From JAJKIV01 sp036741775 (lineage in GTDB: Bacteria; Gemmatimonadota; Gemmatimonadetes; Gemmatimonadales; Gemmatimonadaceae): DNA of 64,000 bases. The translations under genes and the position numbers were made by a program. Below are positions 34,469 to 44,214 of the stretch, piece by piece (the stretch's first letter is position 1; every line of letters starts with the position of its first letter). The notes below the pieces were generated by a model. It had not been told where the DNA came from. It did no database searches and worked only from the letters and a program-made list of their open reading frames with translations. The stretch is from contig DAINRQ010000024.1 in assembly GCA_036741775.1 (NCBI GenBank), forward strand, positions 1 to 64,000, read 5' to 3'.

Positions 34469-35605
34469 TCAGGACGACAGGCCATGATTGATGGCCGCCA
34501 GCGGCAGATGCCGTTTCGGTTGGTGGGTCCCCCCGGCCTGCTGTTGGGCATGCCAGGGCACGGAGGTCGGTGGCTGCTTGATACACGCCGCCCAGTGGCC
34601 GGGTGCCTTCTCCTCGAGTGGCGGCACGATGGCGCTGCAGGCAGCGTCCCTGGCCGGGTGGGGGCAGCGCGGGTGAAAGACGCACCCGGACGGCGGGTTG
34701 GCCGGTGACGGAACGTCACCCGTCAGCACGATCCGCTCGCGCGACGCCGATGGATCGGGTACCGGGACCGCGGACAGCAGCGCCTGAGTGTACGGCATGA
34801 GCGGTTCGCGATACAGGTCCGCCGCCGAGGCGAGCTCGACGATCTTCCCCAGATACATCACAGCAACTCGCGTCGCGATGTGCTCGACGACCGACAGGTC
34901 GTGGGCAATGAACAGGTAGGTCAGGCCGCGATCCCGCTGAAGATCCTGGAGCAGGTTGATCACCTGCGCCTGCACCGACACGTCGAGCGCGGACACGGGC
35001 TCGTCGCACACGATGAGCTCGGGCTCCACGGCGAGGGCGCGCGCGATGCCGATGCGCTGGCGCTGCCCGCCCGAGAACTCGTGCGGGTAGCGCGACGCGT
35101 ATTCCGGGCGGAGTCCGACCTCGTCGAGGAGCTGGCGGACGCGTTTGTCCGCCTCCGCGCCGGAGGCGAGCCGGTGGATCGTGAGTCCCTCACGGACGAT
35201 CGCGCCCACCGTCATGCGTGGATTCAACGACGAGAACGGGTCCTGGAAGATGATCTGCATGCGCCGCCGCAGCCGGCGCAGCGACCCCTTATCGAGCGAT
35301 CCGACGTCGATGCCGTCGAAGTGGATCTGGCCGGAGGTCGGCTCGATGAGACGCAGGATGCAGCGGCCGAGGGTGGTCTTCCCGCACCCGGATTCGCCGA
35401 CGATGCCTAACGTCTCACCGCGCGCGACGTCGAGTGAGACGCCGTCCACCGCACGCACCGCACCGGTGGTCCGGCCGAACAGTCCGCGCTTGATCGGGAA
35501 GTGCTTCGTGAGCTGCGAGACTGACAGGAGCGCCGGCCGCGGCGACGCGGCCGGTGCTGCGCCGCGATTCGCCATTGTTTCGAGGGGACGCGCGGGCTGG
35601 GTCAC
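34469..35605 (-). CDS. oppF: Oligopeptide ABC transporter, ATP-binding protein OppF
   Basis: About 378 residues. Start choice: a GTG at 35605 overlaps the oppD stop in a GTGA motif and suggests translational coupling, while an ATG at 35575 would also fit. The protein has Walker A GESGCGKTTLGRC, signature FSGGQRQRIGIARAL, Walker B ELIVCDEPVSALD, the switch His in FIAHDLSVVEH and the oligopeptide/dipeptide C-terminal extension with Cys-rich GCVFHPRCPHPA (an iron-sulfur or zinc site in this family). It forms the nucleotide-binding pair with OppD. Confidence 0.93.
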   Translation of the reverse strand: MTQPARPLETMANRGAAPAASPRPALLSVSQLTKHFPIKRGLFGRTTGAVRAVDGVSLDVARGETLGIVGESGCGKTTLGRCILRLIEPTSGQIHFDGIDVGSLDKGSLRRLRRRMQIIFQDPFSSLNPRMTVGAIVREGLTIHRLASGAEADKRVRQLLDEVGLRPEYASRYPHEFSGGQRQRIGIARALAVEPELIVCDEPVSALDVSVQAQVINLLQDLQRDRGLTYLFIAHDLSVVEHIATRVAVMYLGKIVELASAADLYREPLMPYTQALLSAVPVPDPSASRERIVLTGDVPSPANPPSGCVFHPRCPHPARDAACSAIVPPLEEKAPGHWAACIKQPPTSVPWHAQQQAGGTHQPKRHLPLAAINHGLSS

Positions 35606-36639
35606 GCGACACCCTGGACCGCGGCGGACGCAACGACCGCGTCGTGTCGCCGCACGCGGCGCTCGGGCTCTTCGGCGAGATGACATCGGGACGTGTGTCC
35701 CGGGCCGATCTGATAGAGCGGCGGATGTTCGCGCTCGCAGCGCTCCCACGCGTACGGACAGCGATCGCGGAAGCGACACCCCGTGGGCCACGCCGTTGGC
35801 GGCGGCACGTTGCCAGGGATGACGGCGAGGCGGTCCTTGCGGCGCCCTACGCGCGGCATCGCGTGAAGCAATCCTTCGGTATACGGGTGGTGCGGCGTCT
35901 CGAACAACGTCTCCACCCGCGCTTCCTCCACCACCTCGCCACCATACATCACGACCACTCGCGACGCGACCTCGGCGATGACTCCGAGGTCGTGCGTGAT
36001 CATGGCGATCGACGTGCCGAGTCGCTGCTGAAGGTCGGCGAGCAACTCGAGAATCTGCGCCTGGATCGTCACGTCGAGCGCCGTCGTCGGCTCATCGGCG
36101 ATCACGAGTGCCGGGTGCATCACGAGCGCCATGGCGATCAGCACGCGCTGGCGCATCCCGCCGGAGAGCTGATGCGGGTACTCGCCCGCGCGTTGCGCGG
36201 GGGCCGGGATGCCGACCAGCGTCAGCATGTCGACCGCCTTATCCCACGCCGCCCGGCGCGACGCACTCGCGTGCACGCGCGCCACCTCGGCGATCTGATC
36301 TCCCACGGTGAACACCGGGTTGAGCGCCGTCATGGGCTCCTGGAAGATCATCGCGACGCGGTTCCCGCGAACGCGTCGAATCCCGGCGTCGTCGAGCTGC
36401 AGCAGGTCCTGCCCCTCGAAGAGAATGCGGCTGCCCGGTTCGATGCGCCCCGGCGGCTGGATGAGTCGCAGGATCGACAACGCCGTCACGGACTTGCCGC
36501 ATCCCGATTCCCCGACGATCCCGAGTGTTTCGCCGGCACCGATCGTGAACGACACGCCGTCGACCGCGCGCGCGAGGCCGGCGCCGGTGTAGAAGTACGT
36601 GCGGAGGTCGGAGACGGTGAGGAGAGGGGGCTGCGTCAT
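35602..36639 (-). CDS. oppD: Oligopeptide ABC transporter, ATP-binding protein OppD
   Basis: 345 residues from MTQPPLLTVSDLRTYF. It has Walker A GESGCGKSVTALSIL, signature LSGGMRQRVLIAMALVM, Walker B ALVIADEPTTALDVT, the H-loop MITHDLGVIAE and the C-terminal GCRFRDRCPYAWERC cluster of the oligopeptide class. Its ATG overlaps the oppC stop (ATGA) and its stop overlaps the oppF start, so the operon is compact. With OppF it powers uptake of peptides through OppBC. Confidence 0.94.
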   Translation of the reverse strand: MTQPPLLTVSDLRTYFYTGAGLARAVDGVSFTIGAGETLGIVGESGCGKSVTALSILRLIQPPGRIEPGSRILFEGQDLLQLDDAGIRRVRGNRVAMIFQEPMTALNPVFTVGDQIAEVARVHASASRRAAWDKAVDMLTLVGIPAPAQRAGEYPHQLSGGMRQRVLIAMALVMHPALVIADEPTTALDVTIQAQILELLADLQQRLGTSIAMITHDLGVIAEVASRVVVMYGGEVVEEARVETLFETPHHPYTEGLLHAMPRVGRRKDRLAVIPGNVPPPTAWPTGCRFRDRCPYAWERCEREHPPLYQIGPGHTSRCHLAEEPERRVRRHDAVVASAAVQGVA

Positions 36640-37547
36640 CGCGCCGGAAGCTGGCGCGCGTTCAACGCCTCGCGCAAGCCGTCCGCGACGAGATTGACCG
36701 CCAACACCGTGATCACGAGCGCGCCGCCCGCGAACACAGACACCCACCAGCTCGACGTGAAGGTGTTCATGCCATCGCGGAACACGCTTCCCCAGCTCGC
36801 GTGCGGCGGCTGAATTCCCATGCCGAGGTACGTGAGGCCGGCCTCGATGACGATGACGTTGCCTACCGCGAGTGTTGCCGCCACGAATACCGGCGACATC
36901 ACACGCGGAAGGATGTGCAGCGCGAGGATCCGGAGATCACTCGCACCGAGCGCGCGAGCGGCGGCGATGAAGTCGTCTTCGCGCGCGCTCACCACGAGCG
37001 TTCGAACCAGCCGGCTCACGCCGAACCACCCGGTGAGTCCGAGGAGGAGCACGAGCCCTGACACGCCAAGGCCGTTCCACAGCGTTGCCACGGCAATGAG
37101 CAGGAGCACTCGCGGAATGGCGAGCAGCGCGTCGACGCACCGCATGAGCAGCGAATCGACGAAGCCACCGACGTACCCGGCGATGGCGCCGTAGATCGTG
37201 CCGACAGTCGCCGCCAAGATGACTGACAGGAACGCGACGGCGAGCGAGACGCGCGCGCCGTAGATGATTCGCGTCAGCACGTCGCGGCTGAACTCGTCAG
37301 TGCCGAACGGATGTGCGAGCGACGGTGCGAGGTTCTTCAGCCGAACGATGTCTGGCTGTGCGGACGGGTCGTACGGCGCGATGAGCGGCGCCGCGATAGC
37401 CACCGCCGCGAGCGCGGCCAGCACGACGACGCCGGTCATGGCCGCGCGATCGCGTGAGAGCGTGTGGAGGGCGGCCCGCCACGGTGACATCGAGGGCTGG
37501 GATGACTCGTCAGGCACGACCGTCGGATCGAGCGAGATCGCTGCCAT
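36636..37547 (-). CDS. oppC: Oligopeptide ABC transporter, permease OppC
   Basis: 303 residues. Five or six membrane segments begin with MTGVVVLAALAAVAIAAPLIAPYDP. The N-terminal OppC-type domain (PFGTDEFSRDVLTRIIYGARVSLAVAF) and the EAA loop with GASDLRILALHILPRV are typical of the inner-membrane permease that contacts OppD/OppF. The open frame extends upstream to 38177, but this would overlap oppB and the ATG at 37547 matches the family N-terminus. It overlaps oppD by 4 bp. Confidence 0.93.
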   Translation of the reverse strand: MAAISLDPTVVPDESSQPSMSPWRAALHTLSRDRAAMTGVVVLAALAAVAIAAPLIAPYDPSAQPDIVRLKNLAPSLAHPFGTDEFSRDVLTRIIYGARVSLAVAFLSVILAATVGTIYGAIAGYVGGFVDSLLMRCVDALLAIPRVLLLIAVATLWNGLGVSGLVLLLGLTGWFGVSRLVRTLVVSAREDDFIAAARALGASDLRILALHILPRVMSPVFVAATLAVGNVIVIEAGLTYLGMGIQPPHASWGSVFRDGMNTFTSSWWVSVFAGGALVITVLAVNLVADGLREALNARQLPAR

Positions 37548-37561
37548 TGGGGGGCGCGGCG

Positions 37562-38533
37562 CTAGCGGACCCGCACGCGCGGGTCGACCGCCGCGTGCAA
37601 CACGTCGGTCACGATGCCACCGATCACGACCAGCACCGCTCCGACCAGCGTCGCCCCGACCACGACCTGGTAGTCCCGCGCCGCGAACGCGCTCGCCGCG
37701 ACCCAGCCCATGCCTTGCCACGAGAACACCTGCTCGACGAAGACCGCCCCGCCAAGGAGCGTGGGCAGCGAGAGCCCGGCGAGCACGATCGTGGGGACGA
37801 GCGCGTTCCGAAGGGCGTGCCGATAGACCACCCACCGCTCGGACACGCCTTTTGCGCGCGCGGTGCGGACGAAGTCCTGCGGCAGGACGTCGAGCAGCGC
37901 CGCGCGCTGGTATCGCGCGATCGAGGCCGTACCGAGCAGCGCGAGCGTGGTTGCGGGAAGTGCGAGGTGCTCGAGACGATCGACGACCTTGCCGAATGGC
38001 GAGAGCGAGTCGTGCATCACCACGTCGATCGTCCCCCCGCCCGGGAACACAGGAAATCGGTAGGCGAAGAGCAGCAACAGCACGACCCCAAGCCAGAACT
38101 CGGGCAGCGACGCGACGACCAGCGATACCGTGCCCGAAATGCGATCGCTCCTGGTGCCGCGCCGCGTTGCCTGCCACGCGCCGAGGGCGATTCCAAAGGC
38201 AAAGCTGAGGAGGAGCGCCGTGCCCATGAGGAGTAGCGTCTGCGGGAGCGCTTCACCCAGCACCTGCGACGCAGGCCGACCATCCCTGATCGAGACGCCG
38301 AGATTGCCGGTGGCGAGCTGTCGCATGAAGCGGACGTACTGTTCGGTGACCGGCCGGTCCAGGCCGTACGCACTCCGCCACCGCTCGCGGGACGCGGGGT
38401 CGATGGTGGCGCTGTCCAGTGTGGACGAGAAGGGATCGCCCGGCGCCAGATGGACGAGGCCGAACGAGAGCGAGGCGGCGATGACGATCACTGCCGCCCC
38501 GTGTGCCAGCCGCCGCGCCAGAAACCGACGCAC
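37562..38533 (-). CDS. oppB: Oligopeptide ABC transporter, permease OppB
   Basis: 323 residues from a GTG start. The N-terminus is the typical RRFLARRLAHGAAVIVIAASLSFGLVHLAPGDPF, followed by GLDRPVTEQYVRFMRQLATGNLGVSI. Six membrane helices and the coupling loop with DFVRTARAKGVSERWVVYRHALRNAL (EAA motif) are present. It partners with OppC as the transmembrane channel; the gap to oppC is 14 bp. Confidence 0.94.
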   Translation of the reverse strand: MRRFLARRLAHGAAVIVIAASLSFGLVHLAPGDPFSSTLDSATIDPASRERWRSAYGLDRPVTEQYVRFMRQLATGNLGVSIRDGRPASQVLGEALPQTLLLMGTALLLSFAFGIALGAWQATRRGTRSDRISGTVSLVVASLPEFWLGVVLLLLFAYRFPVFPGGGTIDVVMHDSLSPFGKVVDRLEHLALPATTLALLGTASIARYQRAALLDVLPQDFVRTARAKGVSERWVVYRHALRNALVPTIVLAGLSLPTLLGGAVFVEQVFSWQGMGWVAASAFAARDYQVVVGATLVGAVLVVIGGIVTDVLHAAVDPRVRVR

Positions 38534-38551
38534 CGCCTAACGACCCGGGCG

Positions 38552-40231
38552 CTACCGCGAAGCGACGTTGAGGCCCACGCGGTCGCGCGCGATACGCTGC
38601 TCCGGCGGGATGGACCAGTCCGCGAGCCCCGCCCACCACGCGCCGGGAACCATGTGCGCCGTCCGGAATCGCTTGTGGATGACGGGGGCCGAACGGGCCT
38701 CGTAGAGCCAGATCGCCGGCGCGTCCGCGACGATGGTCGCGAACGCCTGGCGCGCGTGGGCGCGGGCGTTGGTCATCGCGTGCGCGCCGAGTGCACTGTC
38801 AAGATGCGCGTCGAAGCGCGGGTTACGATACGACCCGAAGTTATGCCCCGATGGATCCGCAGCGCCGTCGACCGACCAGGCCGGCCGCAGCCCGGCGAGG
38901 CTGACCTCCGCGCGCGTCCCGTTGAATGCGGCGTCGAAATCCCGCTTCACGAGTCGGGCGATGAACGTGTTCGGCTCGAGGGCGTCGATCTCCATGTCGA
39001 TCCCCAGCCGCTTGTACGCCTCCTGTAGCCGGACCACCAACGCCATGCGGTTGCGCGATACTGTCGGCACGATGACGGAGAAGCGGAGCGGCCGTCCGTC
39101 GCGCTCGCGGATGGACGTGCCCGCCGGCAGCGTCCAACCAAGCGAATCGAGCATCCGCGCGGCGGCCGCAGAGTCGAACGGCAGCATGGCGAGCGTCGTA
39201 TCGGCGAGCGCCTGTGCGCGAGTCATGGGGCCCAGCCCAGCTGCCGCGAGCGTGTCGAACTGGCTGCGAACGAGCTGGCTGCGGTCCAGCGCCATGGTGA
39301 GCGCGCGACGCATTGCGACGTCGGCGAAAAGGGGGTGCGGGCGACTCGGCTGCCGTGGGTCTCGGAAATTGAACTGCACGTACGCGTAGTCGAAGGCCGG
39401 CAGGACGTGTGTTCTGAGGTTCGGCTTCTCGGACAGCATTCGGAAATGGTCCGAGTTCACGATCTCGGCGGCATCGAGCTCGCCGTTCGCGAGCCTTGCC
39501 ACCATGGCGTTCCCATCGGGCGTATGCACGAAGATCACGCGATCGAGGTTGGCGCGCCCGCGATAATGCGTCGTGTTGGCGACAAGCTCGATCGACGTCG
39601 TGGGTTCCCATTTTGCGACACGGAAACGCCCACTGCCGATGGGATTTCTCCCGAATGCAGCCGTGTGGAGCGTAGCCCGCGGCGCGGAGCCAAGCTCGTG
39701 CTCCGGGATGATGAGCATTCGCGCCGCTGCGTCGAACAGCTGCTCGGGGTAGCGTGAACCGAACCAGAAGACCGCCGTCAACGAGTCACGCACGGTCACC
39801 GAGTCGACGCGCAGTAGTGCCTGGCGCTCTGGGGAGCCGACTTCGGGATCGGTGTACATCGCAAACGTGAAGCGCACGTCCGGCGCGCGCACCGGCTTCC
39901 CGTCGTGCCAGCGTGCGTTTGGGTTCATGTGAAACGCGAGGAGGGTCGAATCGCCCTCCCACGACCAGCTGTCCGCCAGTGCCGGCCGGAAGCCGCCATC
40001 GACGCGTCCGTCGTCACCCACCCACGCGAGCGGCTCGAAGATCTGATCGGCGACCAGCTTCTGGTCGACCTGACGAATCGCCGGCGGGATGACCGCGCCG
40101 ACGTCTGTCTGGATCGCCACGAGGAGCGAGCCGCCAGTGGGAGCGTCACTACGCGACGACGGGGCGCCGCCATCGCAGGCGACGGTGGCGACGAGCACTA
40201 CGGCGAGGGTCGAGCGTATCGATGGGCGCAT
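38552..40231 (-). CDS. oppA: Oligopeptide-binding lipoprotein (SBP_bac_5), OppA-like
   Basis: 559 residues with lipoprotein signal LAVVLVATVACDGG. The family 5 solute-binding fold is visible in VDQKLVADQIFEPLAWVGDDG, ALADSWSWEGDSTLLAFHMNPNARWHDGKPVRAPDVRFTF, and in RRALTMALDRSQLV with the Cys-free ligand-binding region. It captures peptides or similar solutes for OppBCDF. It is the first gene of the operon (oppA-B-C-D-F-POT), but the true ligand could also be another solute, since family 5 proteins are broad. Confidence 0.92.
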   Translation of the reverse strand: MRPSIRSTLAVVLVATVACDGGAPSSRSDAPTGGSLLVAIQTDVGAVIPPAIRQVDQKLVADQIFEPLAWVGDDGRVDGGFRPALADSWSWEGDSTLLAFHMNPNARWHDGKPVRAPDVRFTFAMYTDPEVGSPERQALLRVDSVTVRDSLTAVFWFGSRYPEQLFDAAARMLIIPEHELGSAPRATLHTAAFGRNPIGSGRFRVAKWEPTTSIELVANTTHYRGRANLDRVIFVHTPDGNAMVARLANGELDAAEIVNSDHFRMLSEKPNLRTHVLPAFDYAYVQFNFRDPRQPSRPHPLFADVAMRRALTMALDRSQLVRSQFDTLAAAGLGPMTRAQALADTTLAMLPFDSAAAARMLDSLGWTLPAGTSIRERDGRPLRFSVIVPTVSRNRMALVVRLQEAYKRLGIDMEIDALEPNTFIARLVKRDFDAAFNGTRAEVSLAGLRPAWSVDGAADPSGHNFGSYRNPRFDAHLDSALGAHAMTNARAHARQAFATIVADAPAIWLYEARSAPVIHKRFRTAHMVPGAWWAGLADWSIPPEQRIARDRVGLNVASR

Positions 40232-40280
40232 GGTCGCGGTCAGCTGGTCCGAGCTGCTATGCCGGGCGAATGAATTGGCG

Positions 40281-41048
40281 CTACCGACGCCAGGTCCATC
40301 CGTCGTCGAGGTATCGGCCGAGTGCGCGCGAAGCGTCTCGAACCGTCGGGTTCATATCCATCTCCGCGGCGTGCTCACACTCGAGCGATCGCACCGCATC
40401 AAAGAGCGCCAAGGCGACTTCATCGAACGAGGGCACGCGACCGAGCGAGGCGACGAGCGTCGCCGCCGGTTGAGGACCGGGGACCGGCGCGCTCGCGAGC
40501 TCACTCACGAGCGGTTGATCGTCCTCGATCAGAATCGAGCCGTGCTGCAACATCGCGATACCGTCCCGCCACTGCGCGCTTCCAACGAGCTTCCTGCCGT
40601 TCACGACGAGCTCACCCGCCGCCGGTCGCTCGAAGCAGGGCGACGCTGAGGGGGCCATGGCCCTGTCTCGCGGCGCCGCGACTTCGACCGCCACGCCGAG
40701 GCGTCGCAGGCCGTACACGAGTAGACGATTGATGCGCGCGTAGGATTCGCGCAACGATGCCGTGCTGGCGAGCGGGGCGGTGACGCTGTACGTGACCTCG
40801 CGGTGGTGGAGCAGGGCGCGCCCGCCAGTGAGTCGGCGGACCACACGAACGCCTCGGTCACGTGCGAGGGAGGCGTCGTATACCGCGGCGGCTGTCTGAT
40901 TCCGCCCGAACGACAGCGTCGGCTCGGCCCACGAGTACACCCGGAACACCGCCTCGCCCGTCCGCGCGGCTCGCTCCAGCAAGATCTCGTCGACCGCCAT
41001 GTTTTCGGGACCGCCGAGCGGCGGCGTTCGGAGCAGCGTCCAGTCCAT
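40281..41048 (-). CDS. Octanoyltransferase LipM-like / lipoate-protein ligase A family
   Basis: 255 residues from MDWTLLRTPPLGGPENMAVDEILL. It has the BPL/LplA/LipB fold: RVYSWAEPTLSFGRNQ, the Gly-rich loop VVRRLTGGRALLHHREVTYSV, and SPCFERPAAGELVVNGRKLVGSAQWRDGIAMLQHGSILI. The Cys in PCFERP (near residue 138) with the Lys in GRKLVGSAQ is the pattern of LipM, which octanoylates GcvH directly, rather than of ATP-dependent LplA. The gene lies 268 bp from gcvP and near gcvH, in keeping with that role. A frame opens to 41162, but the ATG at 41048 gives the usual N-terminus. An exact LplA versus LipM call needs a tree. Confidence 0.82.
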   Translation of the reverse strand: MDWTLLRTPPLGGPENMAVDEILLERAARTGEAVFRVYSWAEPTLSFGRNQTAAAVYDASLARDRGVRVVRRLTGGRALLHHREVTYSVTAPLASTASLRESYARINRLLVYGLRRLGVAVEVAAPRDRAMAPSASPCFERPAAGELVVNGRKLVGSAQWRDGIAMLQHGSILIEDDQPLVSELASAPVPGPQPAATLVASLGRVPSFDEVALALFDAVRSLECEHAAEMDMNPTVRDASRALGRYLDDGWTWRR

Positions 41049-41316
41049 GAGCGCGAGTTGAGGGAAGGGGATCGCGGCCGAATCAAAGGCTACGACGGGC
41101 GGGCCGAGAATGAAATGTCGGGATTGGACGCGTCTCGGGTGCGTCGTCGATGTCCGACGCATCGCGCCGGCTTCCGCGCGAAGGTACGTTTAGGCGCGCC
41201 CGCGGCGATTCCGGACCGCTTGCCCTTGGGTCCGGTACGCGATCGCCCGGCGTTGCACGCCATCACCCGCCCTCCCCCAGTTCTTCCGGACGCCAGCGCG
41301 TCCTGTCGAGGTTTGC

Positions 41317-44190
41317 ATGACGACGACCAGCAAGCCCTTGCCGCTCACCGAGCTCGATTCCTTCGTCAGCCGCCACATCGGGCCGAGCGTCGCGGAACAG
41401 CGTGCCATGCTCGATCTGCTCGGCTACGCGTCGCTCGACGACTTCATCGATGCCGTCGTTCCCGAGAAAATCCGATTCCGGGGGACGTTGTCGACGGGAC
41501 GCCCACGTACCGAGCACGACGTCCTGAGCGAGCTGCGCGCGACGTCGTCGCGGAACCAGGTCTTCCGGTCGTTCATCGGCCTCGGGTACCACGACACGCA
41601 CACCCCTCCGGTCATCCAGCGGAACATTCTCGAGAATCCCGGCTGGTACACGGCGTATACGCCGTACCAGGCGGAGATCGCGCAGGGTCGCCTCGAGGCG
41701 CTGCTGAACTATCAAACGGTGGTGATGGACCTGACGGGGATGGAGATCCCTAACGCGTCACTGCTCGACGAAGCCACGGCGGCAGCCGAAGCGGTGGGAA
41801 TGGCCCATGCGGTCAAAGGGAAGGCGGGGAAGGAGACCGTTGTCGTATCATCCTCGTGTCACCCGCAGACGATCGACGTCGTGCGCACCCGGGCGACGGC
41901 GCGCGGCTGGAACGTGGTCGTCCAGGCGGATCGCGAGATGGCCGTCGGGCCCGACGTCTTTGCGGTCGTCGTGCAATACCCGGCGACGGATGGGGGCGTG
42001 CAGGACTATCGCGACCTTGCCGATGCGGCGCACGCGAGCGAGGCCATGGTCGTCGTCGCGACCGACCTCCTCGCGCTGACGTTGCTCGCGCCGCCGGGTG
42101 AGTGGGGCGCCGATGTCGTCGTGGGGAACTCGCAGCGGTTTGGCGTACCGCTGGGCTATGGCGGGCCGCACGCCGCCTTCTTCGCGACGAAGGACGAGTA
42201 CAAGCGGATGATGCCCGGCCGCATCATCGGGGTCTCGCGCGACTCGTCAGGCAAGCAGGCGCTTCGCATGGCTCTCCAGACGCGCGAGCAGCACATCCGT
42301 CGGGAGAAAGCCACGAGCAACGTGTGCACCGCGCAGGTGCTGCTCGCCGTGATTGCGGGGATGTACGCGGTGTGGCACGGCCCGGAAGGACTGACGCGGA
42401 TCGCGCGCCGGGTGCACAAGCTGGCGGCCGCACTGGGCGCCGGACTCGAGCGGGCTGGCCATCGCATCCGCCACGACGTGTTTTTCGACACCGTGTGCGT
42501 CGAGCCGAACGGCAAGACCGCGGAGCAGGTGGTGGCGGCAGCCCGGGAGCGCATGATCAATCTGCGCGCGGACGGCGGTGCCGTGTGCATTGCCCTCGAT
42601 GAGACGGTGACGTCAGCGGACATCGAGAACATTCTCGCGTCGTTCGGTCTGGCGCCGGCGAACGTCGAGGAGCTCGCCGCCGACACGGACGACCGCTTCG
42701 ACGAGCGGTTCGCGCGAACGAGCACGTTCCTGACGCATCCGGTCTTTCACCGGCATCACTCGGAGACCGAGATGCTCCGCTACATGCGGATGCTCGAGTC
42801 GAAGGACTTCTCGCTCGTGCACGGGATGATTCCACTCGGCTCGTGCACGATGAAGCTGAACGCGACCGCGGAGATGATTCCCATCACATGGCCGGAGTTC
42901 GGGAAGCTGCACCCGTTCGCGCCGCGTGAGCAGGCGACGGGCTATGCCCGCATGTTCGAGCAGCTCGAGGCGGACCTCGCGGACATCACCGGGTTCGATG
43001 CGGTGTCGCTGCAGCCTAACGCCGGGTCACAGGGCGAGTTCGCCGGACTGCTCGTCATCCGCCAGTACCACGAGTCGCGGGGGGACGGACACCGTGACAT
43101 CTGCCTCATTCCGCAGTCGGCGCACGGGACGAACCCGGCGAGTGCGGTGATGGCCGGGTTGCAGGTCGTGGTCGTGAAGACGGACGCGAACGGGAACATC
43201 GACGTCGCCGACCTCGAGGCGAAGGCCGAGGAGCACAAGGCCCGGCTCGCGGCGCTCATGGTGACGTATCCGTCCACGCACGGGGTCTTCGAGGAGTCGA
43301 TCACCGACGTGTGCCGGATCGTGCACGAGCACGGCGGCCAGGTCTACATGGACGGCGCGAACATGAACGCGCTCGTCGGCGTGGCGCGGCCCGGGGACAT
43401 CGGCGCGGACGTGTGCCACATCAACCTGCACAAGACGTTCTGCATCCCGCACGGCGGCGGTGGTCCGGGGATGGGACCCATCGGGGTCGCGAAGCACCTC
43501 ACGCCGTTCCTGCCGGGCCATCCGGTCATTCATCTCGACGGTCGCGACACGTTAGGTGCCGTGTCGGCCGCGCCGTGGGGGAGCGCCAGCATCCTCCCCA
43601 TCTCGTGGGTGTACATCCGCATGATGGGCGCGAGCGGCCTCACCGACGCGACCAAGGTCGCGATCCTGAACGCGAACTACATCGCGAAAAAGCTCGAGCC
43701 GCACTTCCCGGTGCTGTACAAGGGGAAGAACGGGCTCGTCGCTCACGAGTGCATCGTGGACCCGCGTGGCGTGAAGCAGGCGACGGGGGTGGAGGTGGAG
43801 GACATCGCGAAGCGGCTCATGGACTACGGCTTCCACGCGCCAACGGTCTCGTTCCCGGTGGCGGGGACGCTGATGATCGAGCCGACGGAGAGTGAGCCGA
43901 AGGCCGAGCTCGACCGGTTCTGCGACGCGATGATCGCGATTCGCGAGGAGATCCGCGACGTCGAGCGCGGGGTGCTCGACCGGAAGGACAACCCCCTCAA
44001 GAACGCACCGCACACGATGGAGGCGGTGGTGAGTGACGCGTGGCCGCACGGCTATTCGCGCGAGCGCGCGGCGTTCCCGAATGCGGCGACGCGGCAGCGG
44101 AAGTTCTGGCCGGCGGTCGGCCGCGTGGAGAGCGCGTACGGGGACAGGAACCTGGTGTGCGCGTGTCCGCCGGTGGAAGAGTACGTCTAA
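41317..44190 (+). CDS. gcvP: Glycine dehydrogenase (decarboxylating), P protein of glycine cleavage
   Basis: 957 residues, the single-chain (fused P1-P2) form. It decarboxylates glycine with pyridoxal phosphate and passes the methylamine to the lipoyl group of GcvH. It begins with FVSRHIGPSVAEQRAML and contains FRSFIGLGYHDTHTPPVIQRNILENPGWYTAYTPYQAEIAQGRLE. GVSRDSSGKQALRMALQTREQHIRREKATSN follows, and the PLP-binding Lys is in CHINLHKTFCIPHGGGGPGMGPIG (near residue 704). The C-terminal half is the second, catalytic-competent domain. gcvH lies downstream in the convergent orientation. No gcvT is seen in the window, and no glycine riboswitch was recognised upstream. Confidence 0.97.
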   Translation: MTTTSKPLPLTELDSFVSRHIGPSVAEQRAMLDLLGYASLDDFIDAVVPEKIRFRGTLSTGRPRTEHDVLSELRATSSRNQVFRSFIGLGYHDTHTPPVIQRNILENPGWYTAYTPYQAEIAQGRLEALLNYQTVVMDLTGMEIPNASLLDEATAAAEAVGMAHAVKGKAGKETVVVSSSCHPQTIDVVRTRATARGWNVVVQADREMAVGPDVFAVVVQYPATDGGVQDYRDLADAAHASEAMVVVATDLLALTLLAPPGEWGADVVVGNSQRFGVPLGYGGPHAAFFATKDEYKRMMPGRIIGVSRDSSGKQALRMALQTREQHIRREKATSNVCTAQVLLAVIAGMYAVWHGPEGLTRIARRVHKLAAALGAGLERAGHRIRHDVFFDTVCVEPNGKTAEQVVAAARERMINLRADGGAVCIALDETVTSADIENILASFGLAPANVEELAADTDDRFDERFARTSTFLTHPVFHRHHSETEMLRYMRMLESKDFSLVHGMIPLGSCTMKLNATAEMIPITWPEFGKLHPFAPREQATGYARMFEQLEADLADITGFDAVSLQPNAGSQGEFAGLLVIRQYHESRGDGHRDICLIPQSAHGTNPASAVMAGLQVVVVKTDANGNIDVADLEAKAEEHKARLAALMVTYPSTHGVFEESITDVCRIVHEHGGQVYMDGANMNALVGVARPGDIGADVCHINLHKTFCIPHGGGGPGMGPIGVAKHLTPFLPGHPVIHLDGRDTLGAVSAAPWGSASILPISWVYIRMMGASGLTDATKVAILNANYIAKKLEPHFPVLYKGKNGLVAHECIVDPRGVKQATGVEVEDIAKRLMDYGFHAPTVSFPVAGTLMIEPTESEPKAELDRFCDAMIAIREEIRDVERGVLDRKDNPLKNAPHTMEAVVSDAWPHGYSRERAAFPNAATRQRKFWPAVGRVESAYGDRNLVCACPPVEEYV

Positions 44191-44214
44191 GCTATCAGCT
44201 AGCTGATAGCTTTA
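44190..44214. terminator. Perfect 22-bp palindrome between gcvP and gcvH
   Basis: AGCTATCAGCT joined directly to AGCTGATAGCT, followed by TTTA. It sits between the convergent 3' ends, so it could terminate gcvP transcription; only three T residues follow. Confidence 0.55.

Noticed and set aside
41049..41316. Glycine riboswitch before gcvP
   Set aside because: I could not find the paired conserved aptamer cores in the 268-bp leader.
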